Assembly (NCBI RefSeq): GCF_003443655.1
Contig: NZ_CP031941.1
Span: 739,501 to 803,500, forward strand
Reading direction: 5' to 3'
Source: Nostoc sphaeroides
GTDB taxonomy: Bacteria; Cyanobacteriota; Cyanobacteriia; Cyanobacteriales; Nostocaceae
DNA length: 64,000 nt
Shown here: in pieces, positions 50,239 through 59,261 of the stretch
Numbering within the stretch: the first letter of the stretch is position 1
Layout of the letters: every line of letters begins with the position of its first letter
Notes under the pieces: generated by a model
The model's input: the letters and a program-made list of their open reading frames with translations, nothing else
What the model was told of the DNA's origin: nothing
Database searches by the model: none
Position numbers and translations under genes: made by a program

Positions 50239-51450
50239 CTACTTCCTTTCAGGATAAGCTCCTGATTGTACTTTGAAGGTTTGAATTTTACCGCTACGGT
50301 TGACTTCGATAGCTAAAATGTCGCCAACTTTGCTGGATTCTACCACCCTCTGAACTTGGGCTGAAATTTTGACTGGTTTACCGTTAACTTTTTGAATCAC
50401 GTCTCCAGGAAGCAGTCCTCCACGCTTGGCTGGGGAATCATCTGTGACTCCTTTAATCACAATCCCAGCATCCTGCTGAATGTTGATCTGATTTTCTTGA
50501 TTAATCTGCTGTTTTTTGATTGGAGAAAGGTCTGCCATTTCAATACCCAAGAAGGGATGTTCCACACGTCCCTTGGTAAAAAGTTCATTGGCGATGCGGG
50601 CGGCGGTTTCAATGGGGATAGCGAAGCCGAGTCCTTGAGCATCAGCGCGGATGGCAGTGTTAACACCAATCACTTCGCCTTGGGCATTTAACAAGGGGCC
50701 ACCGGAATTACCAGGGTTAATTGCGGCATCAGTTTGGATAAAGCTGACTCGCTTATCTGGGACACCGACTTGAGTGCTGGTGCGATCTGTAGCGCTGACG
50801 ATGCCGATAGTGACAGTATTATCTAAACCTAGAGGATTGCCAATAGCGATCGCCCATTGTCCTGGTATTAAGTTTTGCGAATTGCCTAATTTCACAGTCG
50901 GTAAATTATTCGCTTTTATTTTCACCACCGCCACATCTGTCACGGAATCAACTCCTACCACCTTCCCCTCTAAACTCCGACCATCTTTGAGGGTGACTTG
51001 TACTGTATCTGTATCGGCTACCACATGAGCGTTGGTGATTAATTCTCCATCTTCGCTCAAAATAAATCCCGATCCTGTACCGCGCTCAATGCGTTCTTGC
51101 GGAATTGGTTGCTCATCCTCTCCAAAGAATCGCCGCAAGAGGGGATTTTTCAAAGCGTCAGAGATAGGATTGGCGACTTTGCGAGTGGCATTAATTCGTA
51201 CCACAGCCGGGCCAACTTTTTGCACTGCCGTCGCAATAAAATTCACATTATCGCCCCCAGTAGCCCCAATCGCTCCGTTAGAAGATGGCACTACAGATTC
51301 TGGAGGCGAAGCCATTGTTACATTTTTTAACTGTTGGAATGAGGGATTTTTGAGCAGGAGATAGCGACTGCCAAATAAACCTGCACCACAGCCAAACGCC
51401 AGTAAAAATACATAAACCGCCAGTTGTTTTAAGGATAACTTCATAATCAT
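50239..51450 (-). CDS. HtrA/HhoA-type periplasmic serine protease with PDZ domain
   Basis: 403 residues; start either MIMKLS (51450) or MKLS (51444). An N-terminal anchor helix (about 8-25) precedes the S1C trypsin-like domain with His in ITNAHVVADTDTV, Asp in VDSVTDVAVVKI, Ser in NPGNSGGPLLNAQGEV, a complete triad. One PDZ domain (about 300-395) has GVTDDSPAKRGGLLPGDVIQKVNG. Cyanobacteria have three such enzymes (HtrA, HhoA, HhoB); which one this is cannot be stated. They degrade misfolded periplasmic or lumenal proteins under heat and light stress. The gene runs alone; a MITE is inserted right behind its stop codon. Confidence 0.93.
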   Translation of the reverse strand: MIMKLSLKQLAVYVFLLAFGCGAGLFGSRYLLLKNPSFQQLKNVTMASPPESVVPSSNGAIGATGGDNVNFIATAVQKVGPAVVRINATRKVANPISDALKNPLLRRFFGEDEQPIPQERIERGTGSGFILSEDGELITNAHVVADTDTVQVTLKDGRSLEGKVVGVDSVTDVAVVKIKANNLPTVKLGNSQNLIPGQWAIAIGNPLGLDNTVTIGIVSATDRTSTQVGVPDKRVSFIQTDAAINPGNSGGPLLNAQGEVIGVNTAIRADAQGLGFAIPIETAARIANELFTKGRVEHPFLGIEMADLSPIKKQQINQENQINIQQDAGIVIKGVTDDSPAKRGGLLPGDVIQKVNGKPVKISAQVQRVVESSKVGDILAIEVNRSGKIQTFKVQSGAYPERK

Positions 51451-51519
51451 TCTGCTTAAGGACAGAAATGCAGTTGCTAATTTCTAAGTGTAGTCAAGCT
51501 AACGGCAAGTGGACAGATC

Positions 51520-51572
51520 AATTTAGTCATTGGTCATTAGTCATTAGTCATTAGTCATTGGTCATTGGTTAT
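51520..51572. repeat. TCATTAG/TCATTGG heptamer array
   Basis: About seven GTCATTAG- or GTCATTGG-type heptamers in the 200-bp divergent spacer between the HtrA and LysM genes. Confidence 0.75.
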
Positions 51573-51651
51573 TAATTGTTGTCCCTCACTCATCTCCCCA
51601 CTCCCCACTCTTGCCATTTAAAATTTAATAATGCGATCTTGACCTGTATAC

Positions 51652-52542
51652 ATGACTTTACCCTTTCGTCAACTGTTTCTCTGTAGCTTAGTTAGCGCCT
51701 TGAGCTTAGTATCCATACTGCCAAACATCAACAGCGCCAACGCTGCTGTGGGTGGTTGCCCAACTCCAGCCCTATCTCGCTTCCAACGCCATAAAGTTGT
51801 TCGTGGCGAAACTTTAGAGAGCATAGCCCAGCGCTACAATCTCATACCTACAACTATTATCGGCATGAATCCAGCTTTGCAGAGCGGTACAATCGCACCC
51901 GTTGGTAGTGTACTTCAGATTCCTCCCTACAATGGGATTGTCGTCGAAGTGCCTCGTGGTCAAACTTGGCGACAAGTGGCGGCACAATACAAAGTTCGTG
52001 CTGATAGCCTTTTTGAGGTGAATGGCTGCCAACAAGACCCCAGAATTGTGTTTGTTCCGGGGGTAAATTGGTCGCCCAATGGTGTTGTAACTAAGTCCGT
52101 ACCTACTAATGCAGGTACGCCAAACCGTGCATCTTTGTCTGGCTATCCTTTGGGGGAAGTGGCAAATGTGGGATTAGCTTACGGCTGGCAAATTAATCCT
52201 GCTACAGGTGAAGTTTTCTTCCACAGTGGTGTTGATTTATTAGCACCAGTTGGTACAGATGTGCTAGCGATCGCACCTGGAACCGTAGCCTTTGCTAATG
52301 ACCAAGGTTCTTATGGCAAGTTAGTCATTATTAACCACAGTGGCGGACTCCAAAGCCGTTATGCCCAGCTTGACACTATCAAGGTTTCTGTCGGTCAACA
52401 AGTAAAAAAAGGAGACTTACTGGGAACGGTAGGTACTAGTGGGAAACCAACATCCACTCAACCGCATCTCCATTTTGAAGTGCGTTCTAGCTCATCTCTG
52501 GGTTGGGTAGCGGAAGATCCAAAGGGTTATTTGAAGAAATGA
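51652..52542 (+). CDS. LysM-domain, M23-family peptidoglycan endopeptidase
   Basis: 296 residues. A signal peptide (about 1-32) is followed by a LysM motif (about 46-92, VVRGETLESIAQRYNL, GSVLQIPPYNG) and a second weaker one (about 98-140). The C-terminal domain is M23 (LytM): HSGVDLLAPVGTDVLA with the His and Asp zinc ligands, and QPHLHFEVRSS with HLH. All metal ligands appear present, so active cleavage of peptide cross-links is likely; some of this family activate amidases instead. It would act in the periplasm during septation or cell-wall turnover. A repeat-derived inverted pair CGCAGAGGAAC/GTTCCTCTGCG follows at about 52557-52597 and may terminate. Confidence 0.9.
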   Translation: MTLPFRQLFLCSLVSALSLVSILPNINSANAAVGGCPTPALSRFQRHKVVRGETLESIAQRYNLIPTTIIGMNPALQSGTIAPVGSVLQIPPYNGIVVEVPRGQTWRQVAAQYKVRADSLFEVNGCQQDPRIVFVPGVNWSPNGVVTKSVPTNAGTPNRASLSGYPLGEVANVGLAYGWQINPATGEVFFHSGVDLLAPVGTDVLAIAPGTVAFANDQGSYGKLVIINHSGGLQSRYAQLDTIKVSVGQQVKKGDLLGTVGTSGKPTSTQPHLHFEVRSSSSLGWVAEDPKGYLKK

Positions 52543-52616
52543 GGTTTGTTTTGAAACGCAGAGGAACGCAAAGGAAATCTCTGTGTTCCTCTGCGAAACT
52601 TTTGCGATCCTTTGCG

Positions 52617-53654
52617 TTAAATAAAGGATGCTATATTTTCGCTAGATTTTATAATGTGCATTCCTGCCTCTGCAAATCTTGCAAATGCTGCATCTGCCTG
52701 TTCTGTGTAGTCCACAACACCGGGAACAACAACAGGCGAAGTAGAATCTTCTAGCAAATAGATTTTTTGAGCAAGGGTGGCATCTACCTGTTTAATTTCT
52801 GTTAATAAATCTTCAATTGTCCAAGCGACGCAATGACTTTTAGCTTGACCACCAATAATTACTGCATCATATTCTAAAAGTTGTTTAATCAGGCGCGTGT
52901 TTTTTAGAGCAAGTGGACGTTGCTCAAAATCTTCCAACACCTCTGGACGCAAAATGGAATAGTTTTCTGTTAAGGGATTTTCACCTTTAAGTTCAAATTG
53001 CGTCTGACTCTGACGAGCAATGCCGTGGAAAAATATCGCTTCTTCTACTGACGAAACTAAAGCATGACCAATACCACCCAACATCGAATGATAAGGCCAA
53101 ACTGTCAGGGGATATTTACCGTCTTGACTTAGTTGCTTAATGTAATGGTAAGTATGTTTTTCTAATAATTCATAATCCCCATTAGTAACACTGTCAGCAA
53201 CTGCTGGGTTAACTTTCCAGATACCTTGTTCGATGTCTTTTGGGGTAATGTTAGTAGCTGCTGGAGTAGGATGTTCTCCCGCAGCGTTTACCCAAAAGAT
53301 AGGATGGAAGATTTGTGTTGCTGTGTGGGTGTCCAGGGTGGGTACAATTTTTGTAATTACTCCCAAATTCCGATATATAAATTCACACAATCTGACGTTA
53401 TCATCCACAGCCCCATTCCCAGATTTTCCACCTACAAATAATTCAAATCCAGGGATGCAGAAGGTGTTTTGGACATCAATTAATAGTAAGCAAATCCGGC
53501 TTTTATCTAAAGATGCTGGTTTGATGTCGTGCTTTTGTGCCCATGTTTCGCCTGTTGCTGCACATTCTTGGTAAGGTACGCGCCAGACTTCTCCTACCTT
53601 ATTGGAGTTAAAATGCCGGGGAATTGGTAGTTGGGTTGTTGCTTGGGTATTCAT
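52617..53654 (-). CDS. Isochorismatase-family cysteine hydrolase (nicotinamidase-like)
   Basis: 345 residues from MNTQATTQLP (53654). An isochorismatase-like fold: nucleophile region LLLIDVQNTFCIPGFELF with Asp, and VIIGGQAKSHCVAWTIEDL carrying the catalytic Cys, plus HSMLGGIGHALV. Insertions make it longer than nicotinamidase (about 200 residues), and the N-terminal 60 residues (NSNKVGEVWRVPYQE) are extra. Cyanobacterial relatives are of unknown substrate; amide hydrolysis is expected. It is convergent with the LysM/M23 gene and upstream of the toxin-antitoxin pair, which lies on the same strand. Confidence 0.8.
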   Translation of the reverse strand: MNTQATTQLPIPRHFNSNKVGEVWRVPYQECAATGETWAQKHDIKPASLDKSRICLLLIDVQNTFCIPGFELFVGGKSGNGAVDDNVRLCEFIYRNLGVITKIVPTLDTHTATQIFHPIFWVNAAGEHPTPAATNITPKDIEQGIWKVNPAVADSVTNGDYELLEKHTYHYIKQLSQDGKYPLTVWPYHSMLGGIGHALVSSVEEAIFFHGIARQSQTQFELKGENPLTENYSILRPEVLEDFEQRPLALKNTRLIKQLLEYDAVIIGGQAKSHCVAWTIEDLLTEIKQVDATLAQKIYLLEDSTSPVVVPGVVDYTEQADAAFARFAEAGMHIIKSSENIASFI

Positions 53655-53713
53655 ATAATTCTGCACTTATGTTGTAATTATTAAACTTGCCTCAGTTAAA
53701 TATAATGCCTTAC

Positions 53714-53998
53714 TTAGTAAACCTCATCATGCGAACCTAAAGTTAGCAACAAAATTTCTTCCTCTCCTGATTCAGGATTTGTAACAATTTTAAATAAAAT
53801 CCGATTACGATAATCAATTGAACATGAGTATCTGCCCAATGAATCACCTTTTAGCTTGTGACTACGTAAACTGAGTTGAAATGGGTTTTCAGCGATTTGT
53901 TCTAATACTTGCTCAATTTGAGAACGTAACTCAGGATTTTTCTTGACTAGACGCTTAAAAGCACGAACAAAAGTCGGACTCCAAACCAAATTTTTCAC
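53714..53998 (-). CDS. RelE/YafQ-family toxin (type II toxin-antitoxin)
   Basis: 94 residues of the ParE/RelE fold: FVRAFKRLVKKNPELRSQIEQVLEQI (helices), PFQLSLRSHKLKGDSLG (central strand turn), YSCSIDYRNRILFKI, EILLLTLGSHDEVY. The C-terminal basic/His end (GSHDEVY) matches ribosome-dependent mRNA interferases such as RelE and YafQ. Its ATG overlaps the antitoxin gene (53995-53998 shared), so the two are co-translated with the antitoxin upstream. Confidence 0.85.
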   Translation of the reverse strand: MKNLVWSPTFVRAFKRLVKKNPELRSQIEQVLEQIAENPFQLSLRSHKLKGDSLGRYSCSIDYRNRILFKIVTNPESGEEEILLLTLGSHDEVY

Positions 53999-54213
53999 TC
54001 GTCTAACTCCGCCATCAAATCTGCAACTGAACCACGCCGGACATTCCCTTGAGCATAATCACTCTCTGCTTGCGCGATTTCTTTTAATAAGTCATCCCGT
54101 CGCTGTTGTTTGAGGCGCTTTTGGATAATATCTACAAGAATAGCCTGAGCTTCTGGATCTAATGCTTCTACCGCTTCTATGGCTTTCTGGAATGTAGATG
54201 TTTTTTCTAGCAT
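53995..54213 (-). CDS. Antitoxin partner of the RelE-type toxin
   Basis: 72 residues: LEKTSTFQKAIEAVEALDPEAQAILVDIIQKRLKQQRRDDLL, then an acidic tail ESDYAQGNVRRGSVADLMAELDE that would wrap the toxin. The family is common in cyanobacteria (DUF-type antitoxins without classic RHH). It is the first gene of the pair; the stop overlaps the toxin start by 4 bp. It should bind its own promoter, but no operator could be picked. Confidence 0.78.
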   Translation of the reverse strand: MLEKTSTFQKAIEAVEALDPEAQAILVDIIQKRLKQQRRDDLLKEIAQAESDYAQGNVRRGSVADLMAELDE

Positions 54214-54660
54214 GGGTGTAAAAGAATTTAGTGATAAGTCTAATTTAGCTGCTGGTGTGTGTAATCTGTTTACTCAATAGTATATTTGTATTAATGTTTG
54301 TAGTAAGGACTTCAGTCCTTTTTTTAGGACTAAAGTCCTTACTATGAACTCGATTACAATGTTTGCCAAGGTAGTAGTATTTATAACTCAGTGAAAGAGC
54401 GATCGCTTCCTTAAGCTTTCCTGCTGAACCGGGAGCATCCCAAATGTGCAAGTTTATTTTTATACGGGATTTTGGCTTAGAACAATAATGAAATAACGAA
54501 CCGCCAAGGACGCCAAGAGCGCCAAGGAAAGAGGTTTGTACAGGGTTTTTGTGTCAGTCCTGTAGCTTTTGGCTTGCATTGGGATGCTCCCGCTGAACCC
54601 TGCGCGATCGCTACTCAAGCTACTCAGTTAAAATAATTTTTCAGTAATATATCTTTATAA
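54214..54660. repeat. Intergenic region with a long palindrome
   Basis: A palindrome AGTAAGGACTT-n-AAGTCCTTACT spans 54302-54343 (arms of 18 bp with one mismatch). Around 54490-54560 another dispersed AACGAACCGCCAAGGACGCC block appears. No gene is convincing between the antitoxin and ispG except the small ORF at 54661. Confidence 0.55.
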
Positions 54661-54780
54661 ATGAGCAAAACCTTTGAATTGCTCTTTATTTCTTTGCCTG
54701 TGTTATTTTCCATTTTTTTCTATATTAATCGTTCAAAAGAGCCACTAGCTGTGGCAATCTGGGAAACAGAGATTTATTAA
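54661..54780 (+). CDS. Possible small membrane peptide upstream of ispG
   Basis: 39 residues: one hydrophobic helix ([16 protein letters not shown]) then [14 protein letters not shown]. Start ATG 54661, stop 54778-54780, with no clear ribosome site. It resembles in layout tiny subunits of photosynthetic or NDH complexes, but I do not recognise it. Could be a chance ORF. Confidence 0.32.
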   Translation: MSKTFELLFISLPVLFSIFFYINRSKEPLAVAIWETEIY

Positions 54781-54820
54781 ATCTGATATTTTAGCGACAG
54801 CAAATTTACCTAATCAGGTT

Positions 54821-56047
54821 ATGCAAACTCTGCCCATAGTAGATACTTCAAATACTACATCCAGCCAACCTACCTTTGATACAACTATCAAGCGGCGTAA
54901 AACCCGTCCCGTAAAGGTGGGAAATGTCACCATTGGCGGTGGCTACCCCGTTGTAGTGCAGTCAATGATTAACGAAGACACCCTTGATATTGACGGTTCC
55001 GTGGCTGGTATTCGTCGTCTGCACGAAATAGGCTGCGAAATTGTCCGTGTCACAGTGCCGAGTATGGCTCATGCTAAAGCTTTAGCAGAAATTAAACAAA
55101 AATTAATAAAAACTTACCAAGACGTGCCCATTGTGGCTGATGTCCATCACAACGGACTAAAAATCGCCGTGGAAGTCTCCAAGCACATAGAAAAAGTGCG
55201 GATTAATCCGGGGTTATATGTCTTTGAAAAGCCCAACGTCAATCGAACTGAGTATACTAAAGCCGAATTTGACGAAATTGGCGATAAAATCCGCGAAACT
55301 TTAGAACCTCTGGTAGTTTCTTTGCGCGATCAAGGTAAATCGATGCGAATTGGGGTAAATCACGGTTCCCTCGCTGAGAGGATGCTATTTACCTACGGTG
55401 ACACCCCAGAAGGCATGGTGGAATCTGCCATAGAATTCATTCGCATCTGTGAATCTTTGGATTTCCGCAACTTGGTAATTTCTATGAAAGCCTCACGAGT
55501 ACCCGTGATGTTAGCCGCCTATCGCCTGATAGCCAAGCGTATGGATGAACTGGGTATGGATTATCCGCTACATTTAGGCGTTACAGAAGCTGGTGATGGC
55601 GAATATGGGCGAATTAAATCCACGGCTGGTATTGCTACCTTACTTGCTGACGGCATTGGCGATACAATTCGCGTCTCACTTACAGAAGCACCAGAAAAAG
55701 AAATTCCCGTCTGTTATAGCATTCTCCAAGCTTTGGGATTGCGAAAAACGATGGTGGAATACGTCGCTTGTCCTTCCTGTGGACGCACTTTGTTTAACCT
55801 AGAGGAAGTGCTGCATAAAGTTCGGGAAGCCACTAAACACTTAACTGGTCTTGACATAGCGGTTATGGGTTGTATTGTCAATGGCCCCGGAGAAATGGCA
55901 GATGCCGACTATGGTTATGTTGGCAAAACACCTGGTTACATTTCTCTGTATCGTGGCAGAGAGGAAATTAAAAAAGTCCCAGAAGATAAAGGTGTAGAGG
56001 AATTAATTAACCTGATTAAGGGAGATGAACGCTGGGTAGAACCGTAA
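54821..56047 (+). CDS. ispG: 4-hydroxy-3-methylbut-2-enyl diphosphate synthase (ferredoxin-type)
   Basis: 408 residues of the IspG/GcpE family, converting MEcPP to HMBPP in the non-mevalonate pathway. N-terminal TIM barrel: [60 protein letters not shown]. The [4Fe-4S] site uses three Cys in the C-terminal part: two in [15 protein letters not shown], one in [16 protein letters not shown]. Short bacterial form without the plant insert. In cyanobacteria electrons come from ferredoxin. Start [17 protein letters not shown] is variable in the family; a second start is possible but not needed. Confidence 0.97.
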   Translation: MQTLPIVDTSNTTSSQPTFDTTIKRRKTRPVKVGNVTIGGGYPVVVQSMINEDTLDIDGSVAGIRRLHEIGCEIVRVTVPSMAHAKALAEIKQKLIKTYQDVPIVADVHHNGLKIAVEVSKHIEKVRINPGLYVFEKPNVNRTEYTKAEFDEIGDKIRETLEPLVVSLRDQGKSMRIGVNHGSLAERMLFTYGDTPEGMVESAIEFIRICESLDFRNLVISMKASRVPVMLAAYRLIAKRMDELGMDYPLHLGVTEAGDGEYGRIKSTAGIATLLADGIGDTIRVSLTEAPEKEIPVCYSILQALGLRKTMVEYVACPSCGRTLFNLEEVLHKVREATKHLTGLDIAVMGCIVNGPGEMADADYGYVGKTPGYISLYRGREEIKKVPEDKGVEELINLIKGDERWVEP

Positions 56048-56316
56048 GGGGTTGGGGGAGTGGGGAATAGGGAGTAGGGAGTGGGGGAGAAATCAATTCA
56101 AAATTCAAAATTCAAAATTCAAAAACTTCTGCCTCCTGCCTCCTTTGCCCAATCCCGATTCCTCATTCCCACTCTCCACTCCCCACTCCCCACTCCCCAC
56201 TCCCCACTCCCCACTCCCCAAAATTTTGTACAAACCATCAAGTTCGCCGGATTGTCAAGTATTTTATTTAAATTAGGGATACATACTCGGTCTGTACAGT
56301 AGTAGGCTGTGTTAGA
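56048..56316. repeat. STRR tract between ispG and the C-terminal protease gene
   Basis: GGGGAGTGGGGAA units near 56055-56085, AAATTCAAAATTC units near 56100, and about seven CCCCACT heptamers at 56172-56221. The peptide-like reading of these units is not real coding. Confidence 0.75.
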
Positions 56317-56361
56317 TTGAGCATACTGACTATATATTTTCCCTCTGACGCAGCTGTCATT

Positions 56362-57645
56362 ATGGTGATTACAAAAAGTAGGCTTGTTTTGGGTGCTACG
56401 GCAGTGACACTCTCCACGATCGCTGTTACTAGCCTTGGCATTCATTCCCGAGGTCAGGCTTTATTTAAAGCAAGTCCCAAAGAATTAGTAGATGAAGTTT
56501 GGCAAATTGTTCAACGCCAATATGTAGACGGTACTTTTAATCAAGTAGATTGGCAGGCTGTTCGTAAAGAATACTTGAGCAAGTCCTACAGTAATCCGCA
56601 GGAAGCGTATAAGTCCATTCGGGAAATGCTCAAAAAGCTAGAAGACCCATACACCCGGTTTATGGATCCAGGAGAATTCAAGAATATGCAAGTGGATACC
56701 TCTGGAGAATTGACAGGTATTGGGATCACAATCAGTCAGGATGAAAAAACCAAGCAATTGGTTGTAATTGCGCCAATCGAAGATACACCAGCTTTTAAAG
56801 CTGGTGTTTTAGCGAAAGATATCATCATCAAAATCGACGGCAAAAATACTAAAGGGATGGATACTAATCAGGCAGTATCCATGATTAGAGGTGAAGCAGG
56901 ATCGCAAGTCAGGTTAACGATTCAGCGTGACGGTCAGACAAAACAGTTTGATATCAAACGGGCGCGGATTGAAATTCATCCAGTTAAATATTCCCAAAAG
57001 AAAACTCCAGCAGGTAATCTTGGCTACATTCGCCTGAACCAGTTCAGCGCCAATGCTGGTAAAGAAATGCAAACCGCTATCAAAGATTTAGAAAGCAAAA
57101 AGGTAGCTGGATATATTCTGGATCTGCGTGGTAATCCAGGTGGCTTACTCTTCTCCAGTGTAGACATTGCCCGGATGTGGATAGATAAAGGTAAGATTGT
57201 CTCCACTGTTGAACGCCAAGGAGAGGCAGACAAAGAAGAGGCAAACGGACGCGCCTTGACAAATAAACCTTTGGTAGTACTGGTAGATAAAGGTTCAGCC
57301 AGTGCAAGTGAAATCCTCTCAGGGGCTTTGCAGGACAACAAGCGTGCTACTTTGGTTGGTACTCAAACCTTTGGTAAGGGACTAGTGCAATCGGTGCGTC
57401 CCCTGGAAGATGGCTCAGGATTGGCGGTAACAATTGCTCATTACTATACCCCCAACGGTACAGATATTAATCATAAAGGTATTAGTCCAGATGTAAAGGT
57501 AGATTTGAGTAAAGCCCAGATGGAGGAGTTATGGCTCCATGAACGCGACAAACTCGCTACTTTAGCAGATCCCCAATTCGCTAAAGCAGTAGACGTAATA
57601 GGTAAAAAAATTGCCGCTAAGGGCGCAGCCACAGCAGAAAAATGA
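56362..57645 (+). CDS. C-terminal processing peptidase (S41 family, Ctp)
   Basis: Start MVITKSRLVLGATAV at 56362 gives a signal or anchor helix (about 5-25); an upstream in-frame start adds 15 residues of low plausibility. Length 427. The N-terminal region (SPKELVDEVWQIVQRQYVDG) and PDZ domain (about 95-190, GELTGIGITISQDE, VIAPIEDTPAFKAGVLAKDI) precede the S41 catalytic domain with Ser in VDKGSASASEILSGAL and the catalytic Lys in GTQTFGKGLVQS. Cyanobacteria have CtpA, CtpB and CtpC. CtpA removes the D1 C-terminal extension in the thylakoid lumen. Which paralogue this is cannot be decided; it resembles the CtpB/CtpC group as much as CtpA. Confidence 0.9.
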   Translation: MVITKSRLVLGATAVTLSTIAVTSLGIHSRGQALFKASPKELVDEVWQIVQRQYVDGTFNQVDWQAVRKEYLSKSYSNPQEAYKSIREMLKKLEDPYTRFMDPGEFKNMQVDTSGELTGIGITISQDEKTKQLVVIAPIEDTPAFKAGVLAKDIIIKIDGKNTKGMDTNQAVSMIRGEAGSQVRLTIQRDGQTKQFDIKRARIEIHPVKYSQKKTPAGNLGYIRLNQFSANAGKEMQTAIKDLESKKVAGYILDLRGNPGGLLFSSVDIARMWIDKGKIVSTVERQGEADKEEANGRALTNKPLVVLVDKGSASASEILSGALQDNKRATLVGTQTFGKGLVQSVRPLEDGSGLAVTIAHYYTPNGTDINHKGISPDVKVDLSKAQMEELWLHERDKLATLADPQFAKAVDVIGKKIAAKGAATAEK

Positions 57646-57725
57646 AGAGTGGGGAATAAAGTTAGGAGTGAATAGTGAGGAGTTAGGAATAAAAACCATC
57701 ATTGTGAACTCCTAACTCCTGTACA

Positions 57726-57743
57726 GACGCGATTAATCGCGTC
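57726..57743. repeat. GACGCGATTAATCGCGTC palindrome abutting a small gene's stop codon
   Basis: A perfect 18-bp copy; the stop codon of the 61-residue gene (57744-57746) follows directly. It may act as a terminator-like hairpin for that gene, though it lacks a T run. Confidence 0.8.
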
Positions 57744-57929
57744 TTAAACTGGTTGGCACTTTCCAGCCCTAATAAGCCCGACACGACGAGCGATCGCTTC
57801 TTCTTGCGAACTAAAAGGCCCCCACTGTTCTATAATCTCTACATTATCGTCGCCAACTTTGTCGCTGGGGACAATTTCGCAATTACCTACAGAACGCTTG
57901 ATAATATACCAAGTTTGTGATTCATTCAT
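57744..57929 (-). CDS. Small conserved-looking cyanobacterial protein (61 residues)
   Basis: MNESQTWYIIKRSVGNCEIV, then KVGDDNVEIIEQWGPFSSQEEAIARRVGLIRAGKCQPV (cited by its ends WGPFSSQEEAIARRVG). The WGPFSSQEEAIARRVGLIRAGKC pattern (W-G-P-F/Y-x-S-x-x-E-A-I-x-x-R) is typical of small cyanobacterial proteins that add a tail of the kind found near photosynthesis genes, but no function is known to me. No signal or membrane helix. The gene lies convergent to the Ctp gene. Confidence 0.6.
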   Translation of the reverse strand: MNESQTWYIIKRSVGNCEIVPSDKVGDDNVEIIEQWGPFSSQEEAIARRVGLIRAGKCQPV

Positions 57930-58185
57930 ACTTTAAATAAATATTTGTTTTTTACAGTAAAGATTCTACGGCATATAGAAAATATTCTCGCGTGTATGCG
58001 ATTACATCGGATCTGATTTAGCTATAGGCTACACCCACCAACCAGTCCCTTACAGCCATAAATTTGCTATTTGCCCTTGGCTACCCACTAATGAATTTTA
58101 ATAAAAATATAAAGTGAACTTAAATAAATAGATAAATTAATATCTATAATACATATATAATACTTTTAAACTTCAAGGGATTGAT
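57930..58185. other. Divergent spacer
   Basis: No gene. AT-rich from about 58080 (TAAATAAATAG, ATATATAA), likely the promoter of the DUF6174 gene. Confidence 0.35.
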
Positions 58186-58689
58186 ATGCGTTTACCTATC
58201 ATTATCAGTGTCGGGTTATTGCTATCTTTCGGACTGAACCTACCAGTAATGTCCAAATCTCCCATAGAGATAGCACAATCGCCAGCGAAGAGTAACTTGA
58301 ACCTAAAGCGAGCAGAAAAGCGATTAGAATTTAATCGCAATTTCTGGAATCAGAAAAATATTTCCAACTATGACTATACTTTGAGCAATAGTTGCTTTTG
58401 TATAGGCGATGCTAGGGGGCCAGTAGTAATTAAAGTACGTAATGGTCAAACAAGTTCTATCACTTCTGTAGCTACAGGTAAAGATGTTAAAGAATACTTT
58501 CAAAATTACAACACAATTCCTAAACTGTTTGATGTGATTCAAGATGCTATAAAACGTAAGGCCTTCAGCCTGAATGTGCGGTACAATCCTCAATACGGCT
58601 ATCCAACCCAAATTGATATCGATTACAGCAGTCAGATAGCTGATGAAGAAAGATATCTCACCATTGAGAATTTTAAGGTAATTAAATAG
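58186..58689 (+). CDS. Secreted DUF6174-family protein
   Basis: 167 residues: signal peptide (about 1-24, ending VMSKS), then a basic helix (NLKRAEKRLEFNRNFWNQKN) and the DUF6174 core: YDYTLSNSCFCIGDARGPVVIKVRNGQ, TGKDVKEYFQNYNTIPKLFDVIQDAI, VRYNPQYGYPTQIDIDYSSQIADEE. These blocks match the family well; its function is unknown. Two Cys (SCFC) near residue 70 may form a disulfide or hold metal. Start fits the signal peptide. A hairpin AGATTAAGG/CCTTAATCT (58714-58746) follows the stop. Confidence 0.75.
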   Translation: MRLPIIISVGLLLSFGLNLPVMSKSPIEIAQSPAKSNLNLKRAEKRLEFNRNFWNQKNISNYDYTLSNSCFCIGDARGPVVIKVRNGQTSSITSVATGKDVKEYFQNYNTIPKLFDVIQDAIKRKAFSLNVRYNPQYGYPTQIDIDYSSQIADEERYLTIENFKVIK

Positions 58690-58713
58690 CTGCCACTGCA
58701 AACAGAAAATTAG

Positions 58714-58746
58714 AGATTAAGGCAATAGGTATACTTACCTTAATCT
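58714..58746 (+). terminator. Weak hairpin after the DUF6174 gene
   Basis: AGATTAAGG (58714-58722) with CCTTAATCT (58738-58746), 9-bp stem and 15-nt loop, then TGCAT with no T run. A terminator function is uncertain. Confidence 0.35.
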
Positions 58747-59261
58747 TGCATAAATGCTTAAATTGTTATCTTGAGCGGAGCGAAACATCTGGTGAAAATT
58801 TTCTCTCCCCTGAGTTCCGCTCAAAATGACATTCCTGATTTTTTGAGTTTTGCAAGAGTTCTATTAACTGCTGGGATTAAAGTTTCTATGTGCTGCTGTG
58901 CGAATCGCCTTCATTTTTCGCATAATTAAATTTCCTCTAAGAAAAAAGATTGGTATTGCTGATTAGATGTATAAATCTTGGTGTGGGGATGCGAAATTTT
59001 AAGCGACGCCGAATAGCCCGCACTTCTCTACGAGACGCTCCGCGAACGAGTGAGCTTCAGTGATCATCGTAGACATTGCTTGTCACCAATGTAGTGGTAA
59101 AGTAATGATTTGTTGATTGTTAACTCTTGCCCAATCAAGATTTCCGGCTATGGTGTCACTACATATTTACCATTACAAAAATCTTTAGTTTTGTATCAGT
59201 GGATGCTTGATATTGAAGTGAATAACTCGGACACTGTTTTTGCAATCAAAAGTACAAAAAC
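58747..59261. other. Repeat-rich gap with remnant of an RTX-type gene end
   Basis: GC-rich repeat patches at about 58770-58850 and 59030-59060. At about 59158-59205 the sequence resembles, in the same orientation, the 3' end of the RTX gene at 16691 (CTACATATTTACCA and TAGTTTTGTA shared). This suggests a decayed end of a second RTX gene or a shared downstream repeat. No intact gene. Confidence 0.4.

Noticed and set aside
56052..56302. Pro/Ser-rich ORFs (PLPTPHSPL repeats) between ispG and the Ctp gene
   Set aside because: They are translations of CCCCACT heptamer arrays, not genes.
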